Assembly: GCA_019115745.1 (NCBI GenBank)
Contig: DXDA01000080.1
Location: forward strand, 26,510-90,509
Length of the DNA stretch: 64,000 nucleotides
Direction: 5' to 3'
DNA from: Candidatus Alistipes intestinigallinarum
GTDB taxonomy: Bacteria > Bacteroidota > Bacteroidia > Bacteroidales > Rikenellaceae
The translations under genes were made by a program, and so were the position numbers. The notes beneath the pieces were generated by a model. The model made no database searches and had not been told where the DNA came from. It was given only the letters and a program-made list of their open reading frames with translations. Position 1 is the first letter of the stretch. Every line of letters begins with the position of its first letter. This document shows, one piece after another, positions 27,231 through 35,532 of the stretch.

Positions 27231-27571
27231 TCCAAAGCTCCTTTCCGCCAGGCATAGGCCAGGCCCAAAACCAAAACAACCAGGAAAAACAGGATGCTCA
27301 CCAGTCCGTAGACCCCGAGGTCCTGCACGACAACGGCCCACGAGAAGAGGAAGACCGTCTCGACGTCGAACATCAGGAAGAGGATGGCGAAGAGGTAGTA
27401 ACCCACCTTGAACTGCATCCACGAGCGTCCGCGCGTCGGGATACCGCACTCGTACGCCTCACCCTTCTGGGGGTTGTACGAACGCGGCGAGATCGCCCGG
27501 GCGATACCCAGTGCAACGGCAACCAGCGCAATGGCCGTAAGGATGACGACCACCAATAGCGTGAAATACAT
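27221..27571 (-). CDS. nuoA: NADH-quinone oxidoreductase subunit A
   Basis: A 116-aa, three-helix subunit with [36 protein letters not shown] split across the conserved loop and second helix. The ATG at 27571 (MYFTLLVVV) is preferred; an upstream non-ATG extension adds nothing conserved. First gene of the operon. No consensus promoter is obvious in the 134 nt upstream, so transcription may begin at the small gene before it. Confidence 0.95.
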   Translation of the reverse strand: MYFTLLVVVILTAIALVAVALGIARAISPRSYNPQKGEAYECGIPTRGRSWMQFKVGYYLFAILFLMFDVETVFLFSWAVVVQDLGVYGLVSILFFLVVLVLGLAYAWRKGALEWK

Positions 27572-27705
27572 ATATGATCTTGAATTTAGGGATTCGACAA
27601 CGCTCCGGAGCACTCCGTCAGGGTCTTGCTTCCGAAGAGAGGGACACCGCGCCGAGTCGGTTTACGGCGGCACGGATCCCGGCAGCGGGAATGATCCGCC
27701 GCAGG

Positions 27706-28068
27706 CTAAATCAGGATACGCTCCAGGGAGAAGACGTAGTAATCCACCGCATCGGAATGCGACGCCCCGAAGAGCGAGCGGATGGCCATACGGACGTCGA
27801 AGGCGGCATCGACGGCGGCACGCACCGCAGCGCGCTGCCGGACGACGGCTCGATGTTCGAACGAAATAACCGGGGTTTCAGCCGTGGTATCGCAGGTATG
27901 CGTCCACGCCGAGAGGTAATTGTGAATCGGGGCGAGGGAGTCGGAGTCCGCCGACTGGGTCAACACGCTCTGAGCTCCGCAAATCTCCTGTCCGAAGGAG
28001 ACCCCGTCGAGGCTTCCCACCAGCACGAAGAGCAACAGAATCAGCAAGTATTGAATTCTCTCCACCAT
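27706..28068 (-). CDS. Small exported protein of unknown function upstream of nuoA
   Basis: A 120-aa protein with an N-terminal hydrophobic segment (MVERIQYLLILLLFVLVG) and likely cleavage near SFGQ. It has two cysteines in the mature part and an aromatic C-terminus (VDYYVFSLERILI). The shape resembles small exported Bacteroidota proteins with aromatic tails, none with known function. A weak -7-like box (TATCTTCG at 28090-28097) precedes it. It may share a transcript with nuoA 134 nt downstream. Coding status is likely but not certain. Confidence 0.5.
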   Translation of the reverse strand: MVERIQYLLILLLFVLVGSLDGVSFGQEICGAQSVLTQSADSDSLAPIHNYLSAWTHTCDTTAETPVISFEHRAVVRQRAAVRAAVDAAFDVRMAIRSLFGASHSDAVDYYVFSLERILI

Positions 28069-28192
28069 CGGATCAGCGATTTCGCGCTGCGAAGATACGC
28101 TCTTTCGCGCAGAAAAAAGCAAGGGCAGCCCAATTTTTTTCAAAAAAAGTCAAAAAACCGCGACAAAACGATCGGGAGCGACGCCCGGGTGC

Positions 28193-28222
28193 CAAAAAAA
28201 GGCCGCCTTTCGCAAGGCGGCC
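28193..28222 (-). terminator. Terminator after superoxide dismutase
   Basis: GGCCGCCTT (28201-28209) pairs with AAGGCGGCC (28214-28222). On the minus strand a run of seven T follows. Confidence 0.9.
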
Positions 28223-28254
28223 CTTCCAGATCCCGATACCGGAAGGGATCCATG

Positions 28255-28905
28255 CTACCGATGCGCGTAACGGTCGCTGACGCACTGCCAGTCGATGACG
28301 TTCCAAAGCGCCGCAACGCCATCCGCACGCCGGTTGCGGTAATCGATGTAGTAGGCGTGCTCCCAGACGTCGAGCCCCAGCAGCGGGATCAACCCTTTCC
28401 GGAGCGGATTCCCGGCATTCGGTTCACTGAGGATCGACAGACGCCCCTCCTTGTCGGAGGCCAGCCACACCCACCCCGAGCCGAAAAGCCCGGCCGCTGC
28501 CCGGTTCATCTGCGCCTTGAGGTTGTCCAGCGACCCGAAATCCCGATCGATCGCCGCCTGCAGTTCGGGGGATGGCGTCCGCACGGGTTGCGGAGAGAGT
28601 TGTTCGAAAAAGAGTTCGTGGTTCCAGACCTGCGCGGCATTGTTGTAGAGTGCACCGTCGGCCGAAAGGAGAATATCCTCCAGCGGTTGCCCCTCAAACG
28701 GCGTGTCGAGCAGCAATTCGTTGAGCTTGTTGACGTAACCCACATAGTGCTTGTCGTGGTGGTAACGCATCGTCTCCTCGGAGACATGGGGCGCAAGAGC
28801 CCCGTAGGCATACGGCAACTCCCTGGCCATGAAGCGGGTTGCCGAGTCGGATTCGGTTGGTGTCATCATCAGAAAGAGTGTGTACAAAAAACAGGATACG
28901 GTCAT
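28255..28905 (-). CDS. sodB: Fe/Mn superoxide dismutase, possibly exported
   Basis: A 216-aa enzyme that dismutates superoxide. Metal ligands are visible: His in the helix MRYHHDKHYVGYVNKL, His in VWNHELFF, and Asp and His in DVWEHAYYIDY; GSGWVWL is also conserved. From the ATG at 28905 the protein carries about 25 extra residues, mostly hydrophobic (SCFLYTLFLMM), before the usual ELPYAYGAL start, so it may be exported. An internal ATG at 28830 (MARELPY) would give the classic cytosolic form. Fe or Mn preference cannot be read with confidence. Confidence 0.93.
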   Translation of the reverse strand: MTVSCFLYTLFLMMTPTESDSATRFMARELPYAYGALAPHVSEETMRYHHDKHYVGYVNKLNELLLDTPFEGQPLEDILLSADGALYNNAAQVWNHELFFEQLSPQPVRTPSPELQAAIDRDFGSLDNLKAQMNRAAAGLFGSGWVWLASDKEGRLSILSEPNAGNPLRKGLIPLLGLDVWEHAYYIDYRNRRADGVAALWNVIDWQCVSDRYAHR

Positions 28906-28989
28906 TTTCCAGCGTTTTTCGGGATTGAAACCCGGACCGGCTCCCGACAAATAAGATGCCCGAGGGGTGGTATTTTCAAAAATTTTACT

Positions 28990-28997
28990 TAATTTTG
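28990..28997 (+). promoter_or_regulatory. -7 element for tnaA
   Basis: TAatTTTG lies 23 nt before the tnaA ATG (29021). No leader peptide or Trp codon cluster like the enterobacterial tnaC is present in the short leader. Confidence 0.5.
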
Positions 28998-29020
28998 TTG
29001 GAAAAACAACCTTTCAACCT

Positions 29021-30400
29021 ATGAAACTGCCTTACGCCGAACCCTACAAGATCAAGATGACCGAGGCCATCCGCACCTCCACGCGCGAAGAGCGCGAAAC
29101 CTGGATCCGCGAGGCCCGTTACAACCTCTTCAAACTCCGCGCCGACCAGGTGACGATCGACCTGCTGACCGACTCCGGAACGGGATCAATGTCCGACCGC
29201 CAGTGGGCCGCCATGATGACCGGCGACGAGAGCTATGCCGGGGCATCGTCCTATTTCCGGCTGAAGGAGGTCATCGAGCGCCTCTTCGACATGCCCTACT
29301 TCCTGCCCACGCATCAGGGCCGGGCCGCCGAAAACGTGATCTTCTCCGCGCTGCTCCACGAGGGGGACATCGTCCCCGGCAACTCGCACTTCGACACCAC
29401 GAAGGGCCACATCGAGTTCCGCCGCTGCCACGCCGTCGACTGTACGATCGACGCGGCGGCCGACACGCAGCTCGAAATCCCCTTCAAGGGCGAGATGGAC
29501 ACGGCCAAACTGGAGAAGGTCCTGCGCGAGAATCCGCGTGAAAAGGTCCCCTGCGTGGTGCTGACCATCACCAACAACACGGCCGGCGGCCAGCCCGTCT
29601 CGATGCGCAACATCCGCCAGACGGCCGAGGTGTGCCGCCGCTACGGCGTGCCCCTGCTCATCGACTCGGCGCGCTTCGCCGAAAACGCCTACTTCATCAA
29701 AACCCGCGAGGAGGGTTACGCCGACCGCTCGATCAAGGAGATCGTGCACGAAATCTACCAGTATGCCGACATCATGACCATCTCGGCCAAGAAGGACGGC
29801 GTGGTCAACATGGGCGGTTTCGTGGCCATGCGCTCCGAGGAGCTCTTCACCCGGGCCAAGTCGTTCTGCATCATGTTCGAGGGCTACGTCACCTACGGCG
29901 GCATGTCCGGACGCGACATGGACGCCCTGGCCGTGGGCCTCGACGAGAATACGGAGTTCGAGCAGCTCGACGCCCGGATCCGGCAGGTGAAACTGCTGGG
30001 CGACCTGCTCGACGAATACGGCGTTCCGTACCAGCGCCCGGCCGGCGGACACGCCATCTTCATCGACGCCAAGCGGGTGCTCCCGAACCTCCCGAAAGAG
30101 CAGTTCATCGCGCAGACGCTGGCCGTGGAGCTCTACCTCGAAGCGGGCATCCGCGGCGTGGAGATCGGTTCGATCCTCGCCGACCGCGACCCCGAGACGC
30201 ACGAAAACCGCTATCCGGCTCTCGAACTGCTGCGCCTGGCCATCCCGCGCCGCGTCTACACCGACAACCACATCCGGGTCATCGCCGCGGCGTGCCGCAA
30301 CATCTACGAACGCCGCGCGGAGATCACGACCGGATACCGCATCACCTTCGAGGCCCCGATCCTGCGCCATTTCACCGTCGAACTCGACAAAATCCAATAA
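29021..30400 (+). CDS. tnaA: Tryptophanase
   Basis: A 459-aa PLP-dependent beta-eliminating lyase that splits tryptophan into indole, pyruvate and ammonia. Near-diagnostic segments: IDLLTDSGTGSMSDRQWAA, PTHQGRAAENV, GNSHFDTTKGHIEFR, DSARFAENAYFIKTRE, and the PLP-lysine region SAKKDGVVNMGG (Lys257/Lys258). Length matches Bacteroides tryptophanases. The ATG at 29021 begins the conserved MKLPYAEPYKIKM. It is followed after 6 nt by a sialate O-acetylesterase gene, presumably on the same mRNA. Tyrosine phenol-lyase is the main alternative but is less like this sequence. Confidence 0.95.
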   Translation: MKLPYAEPYKIKMTEAIRTSTREERETWIREARYNLFKLRADQVTIDLLTDSGTGSMSDRQWAAMMTGDESYAGASSYFRLKEVIERLFDMPYFLPTHQGRAAENVIFSALLHEGDIVPGNSHFDTTKGHIEFRRCHAVDCTIDAAADTQLEIPFKGEMDTAKLEKVLRENPREKVPCVVLTITNNTAGGQPVSMRNIRQTAEVCRRYGVPLLIDSARFAENAYFIKTREEGYADRSIKEIVHEIYQYADIMTISAKKDGVVNMGGFVAMRSEELFTRAKSFCIMFEGYVTYGGMSGRDMDALAVGLDENTEFEQLDARIRQVKLLGDLLDEYGVPYQRPAGGHAIFIDAKRVLPNLPKEQFIAQTLAVELYLEAGIRGVEIGSILADRDPETHENRYPALELLRLAIPRRVYTDNHIRVIAAACRNIYERRAEITTGYRITFEAPILRHFTVELDKIQ

Positions 30401-30406
30401 CCCAAC

Positions 30407-31840
30407 ATGAAAAAACTCTTTCTGACCCTGGCCGTGCTCGGCACGGCCTTCACGCTGCAGGCAAAAGTCGTCCTGCCCACTCTTTTTGCAGACCACATGG
30501 TGCTCCAACAGCAAACCGAAGCCCGTTTCTGGGGAACGGCCACGCCCGGCAAGAAGGTCACGATCCGCCCCTCGTGGAGTTCGCAGACCATCACCGCGAC
30601 AGCCGATGCCGAAGGGCGCTGGGAGGCCGCCGTGCCGACCCCGGAGGCCGGAGGCCCCTATACGATCGACCTGAGCGACGGGGAGCGCCTCACGCTGAAC
30701 GACGTGCTGATCGGCGAGGTATGGCTCTGCTCCGGACAGTCGAACATGGAGATGCCGATGCGGGGCTTCACAAACCAGCCCGTCACGAACCCCACTGACG
30801 TCATCGCCCGGGCCAAGGCCTCGACCCCGATCCGGATCTGCAACGTCAAGCGCGTCACGGCCCGCACGCCGCAGGAGTCCTGCACGGCCAAATGGGAGCA
30901 GAACACCCCCGAAGCCGTCGCCGGAGCCAGCGCCACGGCCTACTACTTCGCGCGTTATCTGCAGGAGGTGCTGGAGATTCCCGTCGGGATCATCATCTCC
31001 AGTTGGGGCGGCACGCCCGTCGAGGCGTGGATGGACCGCGAAACGATGGCTGCCTTCCCGGAGTTCGACCTCTCGTTCCTCGACGGCGACGGGAAAATCA
31101 ACAAGCCCCAGAATCAGCCTACGATGCTCTACAACTCGATGATTGCGCCGCTCGTCCCCTACACGATCAAGGGATTCCTCTGGTATCAGGGCGAATCGAA
31201 CCGCCTGCGTCCCGCTCAGTATCAGAAGCTGATGCCGGCCTTCGTCAAGATGCTCCGCGAACGCTGGGGACTGGGCGAACTGCCGTTCTACTACGTGCAG
31301 ATCGCACCCTACTGCTATGAGAATGCCGATCTGGAGGGCGGCTCGGCCCTGCTGCGCGAAGCACAGATGCGCAACCTCGGCGAGATCCCGGCCAGCGGCA
31401 TGGCCGTGACGATGGACATCGGCAACCGGAACTGCATCCACCCGGGCAAGAAGGCCGAAGTGGGACAGCGCCTCGCCTGGCTCGCGCTGGTCAACGACTA
31501 TGGCATGAAAGGCTTCGAACCGAACACGCCGCTCTACGAGTCGATGACCGTCGAGGGAAACCGCGCCTACCTGACCTTCCGCTGCGGGAAATCCTCGCTG
31601 GCACCCCTGGGCGATGCACTCGGCGGATTCGAGGTGGCGGGGGCCGACCGGGTCTTCCACCCCGCCAAAGCGTGGATCGAGAAGGGACGGGGACGGCTGA
31701 TCGTCACCAGCGACGAGGTTCAGACGCCGGTTGCCGTCCGCTACGCCTTCCGGAACTACGCCGAAGCCTCGCTCTTCAACACCTACGGAATCCCCGCCTC
31801 GTCGTTCCGCACCGACGACTGGGAGCTGCCCGTCAAATAG
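30407..31840 (+). CDS. Sialate O-acetylesterase
   Basis: A 477-aa exported SGNH-type esterase. Signal peptide about 1-19. A small beta domain (LFADHMVLQQQTEARFWG) precedes the catalytic block GEVWLCSGQSNMEMPM with the nucleophile in SGQSNM; later come WYQGESN and a catalytic Asp/His pair near DIGNRNCIHPGKK. It removes O-acetyl groups from sialic acid or other sugars, which opens host mucin glycans for cleavage. It sits 6 nt after tnaA with no other sialic acid gene in view, and a strong terminator follows. Confidence 0.92.
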   Translation: MKKLFLTLAVLGTAFTLQAKVVLPTLFADHMVLQQQTEARFWGTATPGKKVTIRPSWSSQTITATADAEGRWEAAVPTPEAGGPYTIDLSDGERLTLNDVLIGEVWLCSGQSNMEMPMRGFTNQPVTNPTDVIARAKASTPIRICNVKRVTARTPQESCTAKWEQNTPEAVAGASATAYYFARYLQEVLEIPVGIIISSWGGTPVEAWMDRETMAAFPEFDLSFLDGDGKINKPQNQPTMLYNSMIAPLVPYTIKGFLWYQGESNRLRPAQYQKLMPAFVKMLRERWGLGELPFYYVQIAPYCYENADLEGGSALLREAQMRNLGEIPASGMAVTMDIGNRNCIHPGKKAEVGQRLAWLALVNDYGMKGFEPNTPLYESMTVEGNRAYLTFRCGKSSLAPLGDALGGFEVAGADRVFHPAKAWIEKGRGRLIVTSDEVQTPVAVRYAFRNYAEASLFNTYGIPASSFRTDDWELPVK

Positions 31841-31874
31841 AGCCCGCACGGCTCGTGGAGCCGGTATCCGCACA

Positions 31875-31910
31875 ACGAAACAGCCTCGGGAGTTCCCGAG
31901 GCTGTTTCGT
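31875..31910. terminator. Bidirectional terminator between esterase and asd
   Basis: A 16-bp perfect stem (31875-31890 with 31895-31910, 4-nt loop). It lies between convergent genes, but neither flank has a long T-run. Confidence 0.75.
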
Positions 31911-31961
31911 TATGGGGGTTACAGGCGGCCGGATCAACCGCTGCAAGGCATTCGATCCCGC

Positions 31962-32954
31962 TTAAATCAGCGTTTCGAGGATCTGCACGGCGTTGAGTGC
32001 CGCACCCTTCTTGATCTGGTCGCTCACGCACCAGAATGCCAGACCGTTCTCCGAGGTCAGGTCCTTGCGGATGCGGCCCACGTAGACGGGGTCCTTCCCA
32101 GCGATGAACAACGGCATCGGGTAAACCTTGTTGGCCGGATCGTCCATCAGCACCACCCCTTTGGCCTTCGAGAAGGCTTCGCGCGCCTCCTCCACCGAAA
32201 CCGGACGTTCGGTTTCGAGCCAGATGCTCTCCGAGTGGGCCCGCATCACCGGCACGCGCACGCACGTCGCCGAAACACGGATGTCCGAGTGCATGATCTT
32301 GCGCGTCTCGTTGAACATCTTCATCTCCTCCTTCGTGTAGTCGTTCTCCGTGAAGACGTCGATATGCGGGATGACGTTATAAGCCAACTGGAAGGCGAAC
32401 TTCTCGACCGTGGGTTCCTTTCCGGCGCCCAGTTCGGCGTACTGGTTCACGAGCTCGGCCATGGCCGAGGCGCCGGCACCGCTGGCCGACTGGTAGGTCG
32501 AAACGTGCACGCGGCGGATATGCGACACATCCTCGATGGCCTTCAGGGCCACAACCATCTGGATCGTCGTGCAGTTCGGGTTGGCGATGATCCGCCGCGG
32601 GGCGTTCTTCGCATCCTCGGGGTTGACCTCCGGAACCACCAGGGGCACGTCGGCATCCATGCGGAAGGCACTCGAATTGTCGATCATCACGGCGCCGTGT
32701 TTGGTGATCGTTTCGGCAAACTCTCGCGACGTGCCGGCTCCGGCCGACGTCAGGGCGAAATCCACCCCCTTGAAATCGTCGTTATGCTGCAGAAGTTTGA
32801 CCGTCAGGTCTTTCCCGCGGAAACGGTACGTACGTCCGGCACTCCGCTGGGAACCGAACAGCAACAGTTCGTCGATCGGCAGATCGCGTTCTTCGAGAAT
32901 TTGCAGGAACTCCTGACCCACGGCGCCGCTGGCGCCCACGATGGCTATTTTCAT
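31962..32954 (-). CDS. asd: Aspartate-semialdehyde dehydrogenase
   Basis: A 330-aa NADP-dependent enzyme making L-aspartate-semialdehyde from aspartyl phosphate, the branch point for lysine/DAP, threonine and methionine. The N-terminal [14 protein letters not shown] binds NADP; the active-site Cys is in [20 protein letters not shown] and the HSDIRV-type histidine region are also present. The start at 32954 (MKIAIVG) is preferred over an upstream extension. It has its own promoter. Aspartate kinase and dapD lie 8-12 kb away. Confidence 0.96.
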   Translation of the reverse strand: MKIAIVGASGAVGQEFLQILEERDLPIDELLLFGSQRSAGRTYRFRGKDLTVKLLQHNDDFKGVDFALTSAGAGTSREFAETITKHGAVMIDNSSAFRMDADVPLVVPEVNPEDAKNAPRRIIANPNCTTIQMVVALKAIEDVSHIRRVHVSTYQSASGAGASAMAELVNQYAELGAGKEPTVEKFAFQLAYNVIPHIDVFTENDYTKEEMKMFNETRKIMHSDIRVSATCVRVPVMRAHSESIWLETERPVSVEEAREAFSKAKGVVLMDDPANKVYPMPLFIAGKDPVYVGRIRKDLTSENGLAFWCVSDQIKKGAALNAVQILETLI

Positions 32955-32996
32955 GGTTCGTTTCGTTTTATCGGTTGGGAAGGCCAACCTTGCGGA

Positions 32997-33026
32997 CAAA
33001 GATAGTAAAAAATTTTAAGAAACAAA
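32997..33026 (-). promoter_or_regulatory. Bacteroidota promoter for asd
   Basis: Minus-strand TTTG (33023-33026), 18-nt spacer, TAtcTTTG (32997-33004); the leader is about 38 nt. Confidence 0.65.
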
Positions 33027-33085
33027 GCCCCCACGACCGAATCCCGGAATTTGACAAGAATCACCCCGTTCCGGGAGCGGCCGCA

Positions 33086-35485
33086 TCAGTCGAAGAAGGC
33101 GTCGTCGTCGCTCTCCTCCGGGCCGATGGCATCCATCTCGTCCTCGCAGTCGTAGTGGGGCATCATCGGCGGACGCACGAACTGATCCGTACGGTTGACA
33201 CCCAAACGGCCGTCGTCGTAGACCCGCTTCATGAACTCACCCACGATCGGCAGCGCGGCCACACTACCCTCGCCGCCCGAGATGAAGTGTACCGACTGGT
33301 CCTCGCCGCCGACCCACGCCCCGGCCACCAGTTTCGGGGCCACGCACATGAACCACGCGTCGCGGTTCTTGTTCGACGTTCCGGTCTTGCCGCCGATCTC
33401 CATGTCCGTCAGGCCGAACTGCCACTTCAGACGCCCGGCCGTTCCGGCATTGACCACCCCCTGAAGCATCGTCAGCATCGTATAGGCCGTGCGCTCGCTG
33501 ATGGCATCCTGCGACTGCGGGATGAACGTGGCGATGAGGTTGCCCTGGCGGTCCTCGATGCGCGTCACGAAGATCGGGTCGGTATGCACGCCTTCGTTGG
33601 CAAAGGTCGAGAAGGCGCTCACCATCTCGAAGACGTTCGACTCCGAGGTTCCGAGGCACAGCGCCGGAACCGGGTCGATATAGCTGCGAATACCCATGTT
33701 ATGAATGAAATCGGCCACGGCCTCAGGCTGCTTGGCCTGCTTCATGATCCACGCCGAGTAGTTGTTGCGGCTGCGGGCCAGGCCCCAGCGCAGCGGGTGC
33801 AGCACCCCGTCGTACTCGACCCGTCCGGCCTCCTTCGGCGACCAGGCCGTACCGTTGGCCGTCTCGATCGTCGTCGGAAGGTTCGGGACCATCGTGCAGG
33901 GCGTAAAGCCCAGGTGGTCGATGGCAAACGTATAGACGAAGGGTTTGATCGTCGAACCGATCTGCCGCTTGCCCTGCTTGGCCATGTCGTACTTGAAGTA
34001 GCGGAAGTTCGGACCGCCGACATACGCCTTGACCGCTCCCGTGCGGGGATCCATGGCCACCATCGCGGCCCGCATGATGCGCTTGTGGTGGAGGATCGAG
34101 TCGCGCGGCGTCATCAGCGTGTCGCGCTCGCCCTTGTAGGTGAAGACCTTCATCGCACACGCCTTGTCGAACGACGCCTGAATCTCCTTCTCGCTGTACC
34201 CGGCCTCCTTCATCTCGCGGTAACGGTCCGAATAGCGGATCGCCTGGCGCATGATCCGCTCACGCTCCGCACGGTCCGTATCGAGGAACAGCACCTTCGT
34301 ATTGCGGTACTGGGCGTCCATCTTGGGCTGGATCACCGTCTCCATCTGCTTCTGGACCGCCTGCTCGGCATAGGCCTGCATCCGCGAGTTGATCGTCGTA
34401 TAGATCTTCAGACCGTCGCGGTAGATGTTGTAGGGCGTACCGTCGGCCTTGGTGTTCTTGTGGCACCAGCCGTAGAGCGGATTCTCCTCGTACTCCTTCA
34501 CCGCCTGGTCATAGTCCCACTCCGTGTAGAACTGGCTGCGCTTCGGACGCTCGGCATTCATCACCAGCCGCAACATCTCGCGGAAGTAGGTTGCCGAGCC
34601 TTCGTTGTGCGACACGGGCTTGTAGTTCAGCACGATGGGCAGAGCCGAGATCGAATCGCGCTCCTTCCGGGTAAGCGCCCCGGCCTCCTCCATGCGCGAA
34701 AGGACCAGGTTGCGGCGCGCCAGCGCATTGTCCGGATTCCGCACGGGCGAGTAGCGCGTCGGGGCATTCACCACCCCCACCAGCACCGCCGCCTCCTGCA
34801 CGTTGAGCTCGTGCGGCTCCTTGTTGAAGAACGTATGGGCCGCCGACTTGATGCCGTAGGCGTTCGAGCCGTACTCCACCGTATTGAGGTACATCGCGGC
34901 GATCTCCTCCTTCGTGTAGTTGTATTCGAGCTTGAGGGCCGTAATCCACTCCTTGAGTTTCGCCGTGACGAGCTTGGCCATCCGTCCCAGGCGCCCCCGG
35001 TTACCCGTGTCGCGCGGGAAGAGGTTCTTGGCCAACTGCTGCGTGATGGTCGAACCGCCGCCCTGCGAGGTGTTCTGCAGCAACACGGTCTTCACGGCCA
35101 CACGCGCCAGCGAGGGAATGTCGATGCCCGAGTGGCTGCGGAACCGTGCGTCCTCCGTGGCGATGAGCGCCGCGACGATCGGCGGCACCTCGTGTCCGTC
35201 GAGCCGGATGTGGAGCGTCGAATCCGCCGGGAAGAGGTCGGCATACTGCACATAGGAGCGGTTCTGCACGAAGAACGTGCCGATGACCTTGCCGTCCTCA
35301 GAGTAGATCTCCGTGGCGAGGTTGCTCCGGGGGTTCTCCAGCTCCTCGAACGAGGGCATCCGCCCGAAGGTTCCGAGCGCCGTGAGCAGCAGCAGCAGAC
35401 CCAGCAGCACAAAGGGTGCGAAGGCCACGCCCCAGATCCATTTTATCGCTTTCGGGCTGATTCCCGACTTTTTACGCTGTACCAT
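33086..35485 (-). CDS. Penicillin-binding protein 1A (bifunctional)
   Basis: A 799-aa class A PBP. Short basic cytoplasmic tail, one membrane helix (about 20-40), GT51 transglycosylase (about 80-270; catalytic Glu in ATEDARFRSHSGID near residue 111, then GGSTITQQLAKNLF), and a transpeptidase (about 430-760) with Ser511 in STIKPF, the SRNN motif, and KTGTSN near residue 698. It polymerises and cross-links peptidoglycan in the periplasm. The ATG at 35485 (MVQRKKSG) is chosen because the upstream frame lacks conserved sequence and carries the -7 box. The acidic tail (ESDDDAFFD) is typical of Bacteroidota. Confidence 0.95.
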   Translation of the reverse strand: MVQRKKSGISPKAIKWIWGVAFAPFVLLGLLLLLTALGTFGRMPSFEELENPRSNLATEIYSEDGKVIGTFFVQNRSYVQYADLFPADSTLHIRLDGHEVPPIVAALIATEDARFRSHSGIDIPSLARVAVKTVLLQNTSQGGGSTITQQLAKNLFPRDTGNRGRLGRMAKLVTAKLKEWITALKLEYNYTKEEIAAMYLNTVEYGSNAYGIKSAAHTFFNKEPHELNVQEAAVLVGVVNAPTRYSPVRNPDNALARRNLVLSRMEEAGALTRKERDSISALPIVLNYKPVSHNEGSATYFREMLRLVMNAERPKRSQFYTEWDYDQAVKEYEENPLYGWCHKNTKADGTPYNIYRDGLKIYTTINSRMQAYAEQAVQKQMETVIQPKMDAQYRNTKVLFLDTDRAERERIMRQAIRYSDRYREMKEAGYSEKEIQASFDKACAMKVFTYKGERDTLMTPRDSILHHKRIMRAAMVAMDPRTGAVKAYVGGPNFRYFKYDMAKQGKRQIGSTIKPFVYTFAIDHLGFTPCTMVPNLPTTIETANGTAWSPKEAGRVEYDGVLHPLRWGLARSRNNYSAWIMKQAKQPEAVADFIHNMGIRSYIDPVPALCLGTSESNVFEMVSAFSTFANEGVHTDPIFVTRIEDRQGNLIATFIPQSQDAISERTAYTMLTMLQGVVNAGTAGRLKWQFGLTDMEIGGKTGTSNKNRDAWFMCVAPKLVAGAWVGGEDQSVHFISGGEGSVAALPIVGEFMKRVYDDGRLGVNRTDQFVRPPMMPHYDCEDEMDAIGPEESDDDAFFD

Positions 35486-35501
35486 ACATCCGAATTTGCG
35501 G

Positions 35502-35509
35502 CAAAGATA
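35502..35509 (-). promoter_or_regulatory. -7 element for the PBP1A gene
   Basis: Minus-strand TAtcTTTG, 16 nt before the ATG at 35485, so the leader would be about 10 nt. The box lies within 25 nt of the preceding gene's stop; the -33 match is poor. Confidence 0.45.
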
Positions 35510-35532
35510 CAAAATATTCCCCAACAAATCAT

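Noticed and set aside
29186..31873. An 895-codon open frame on the minus strand opposite tryptophanase and the esterase
   Set aside because: It mirrors two clearly recognised genes on the other strand; long antisense frames are expected in GC-rich coding DNA.
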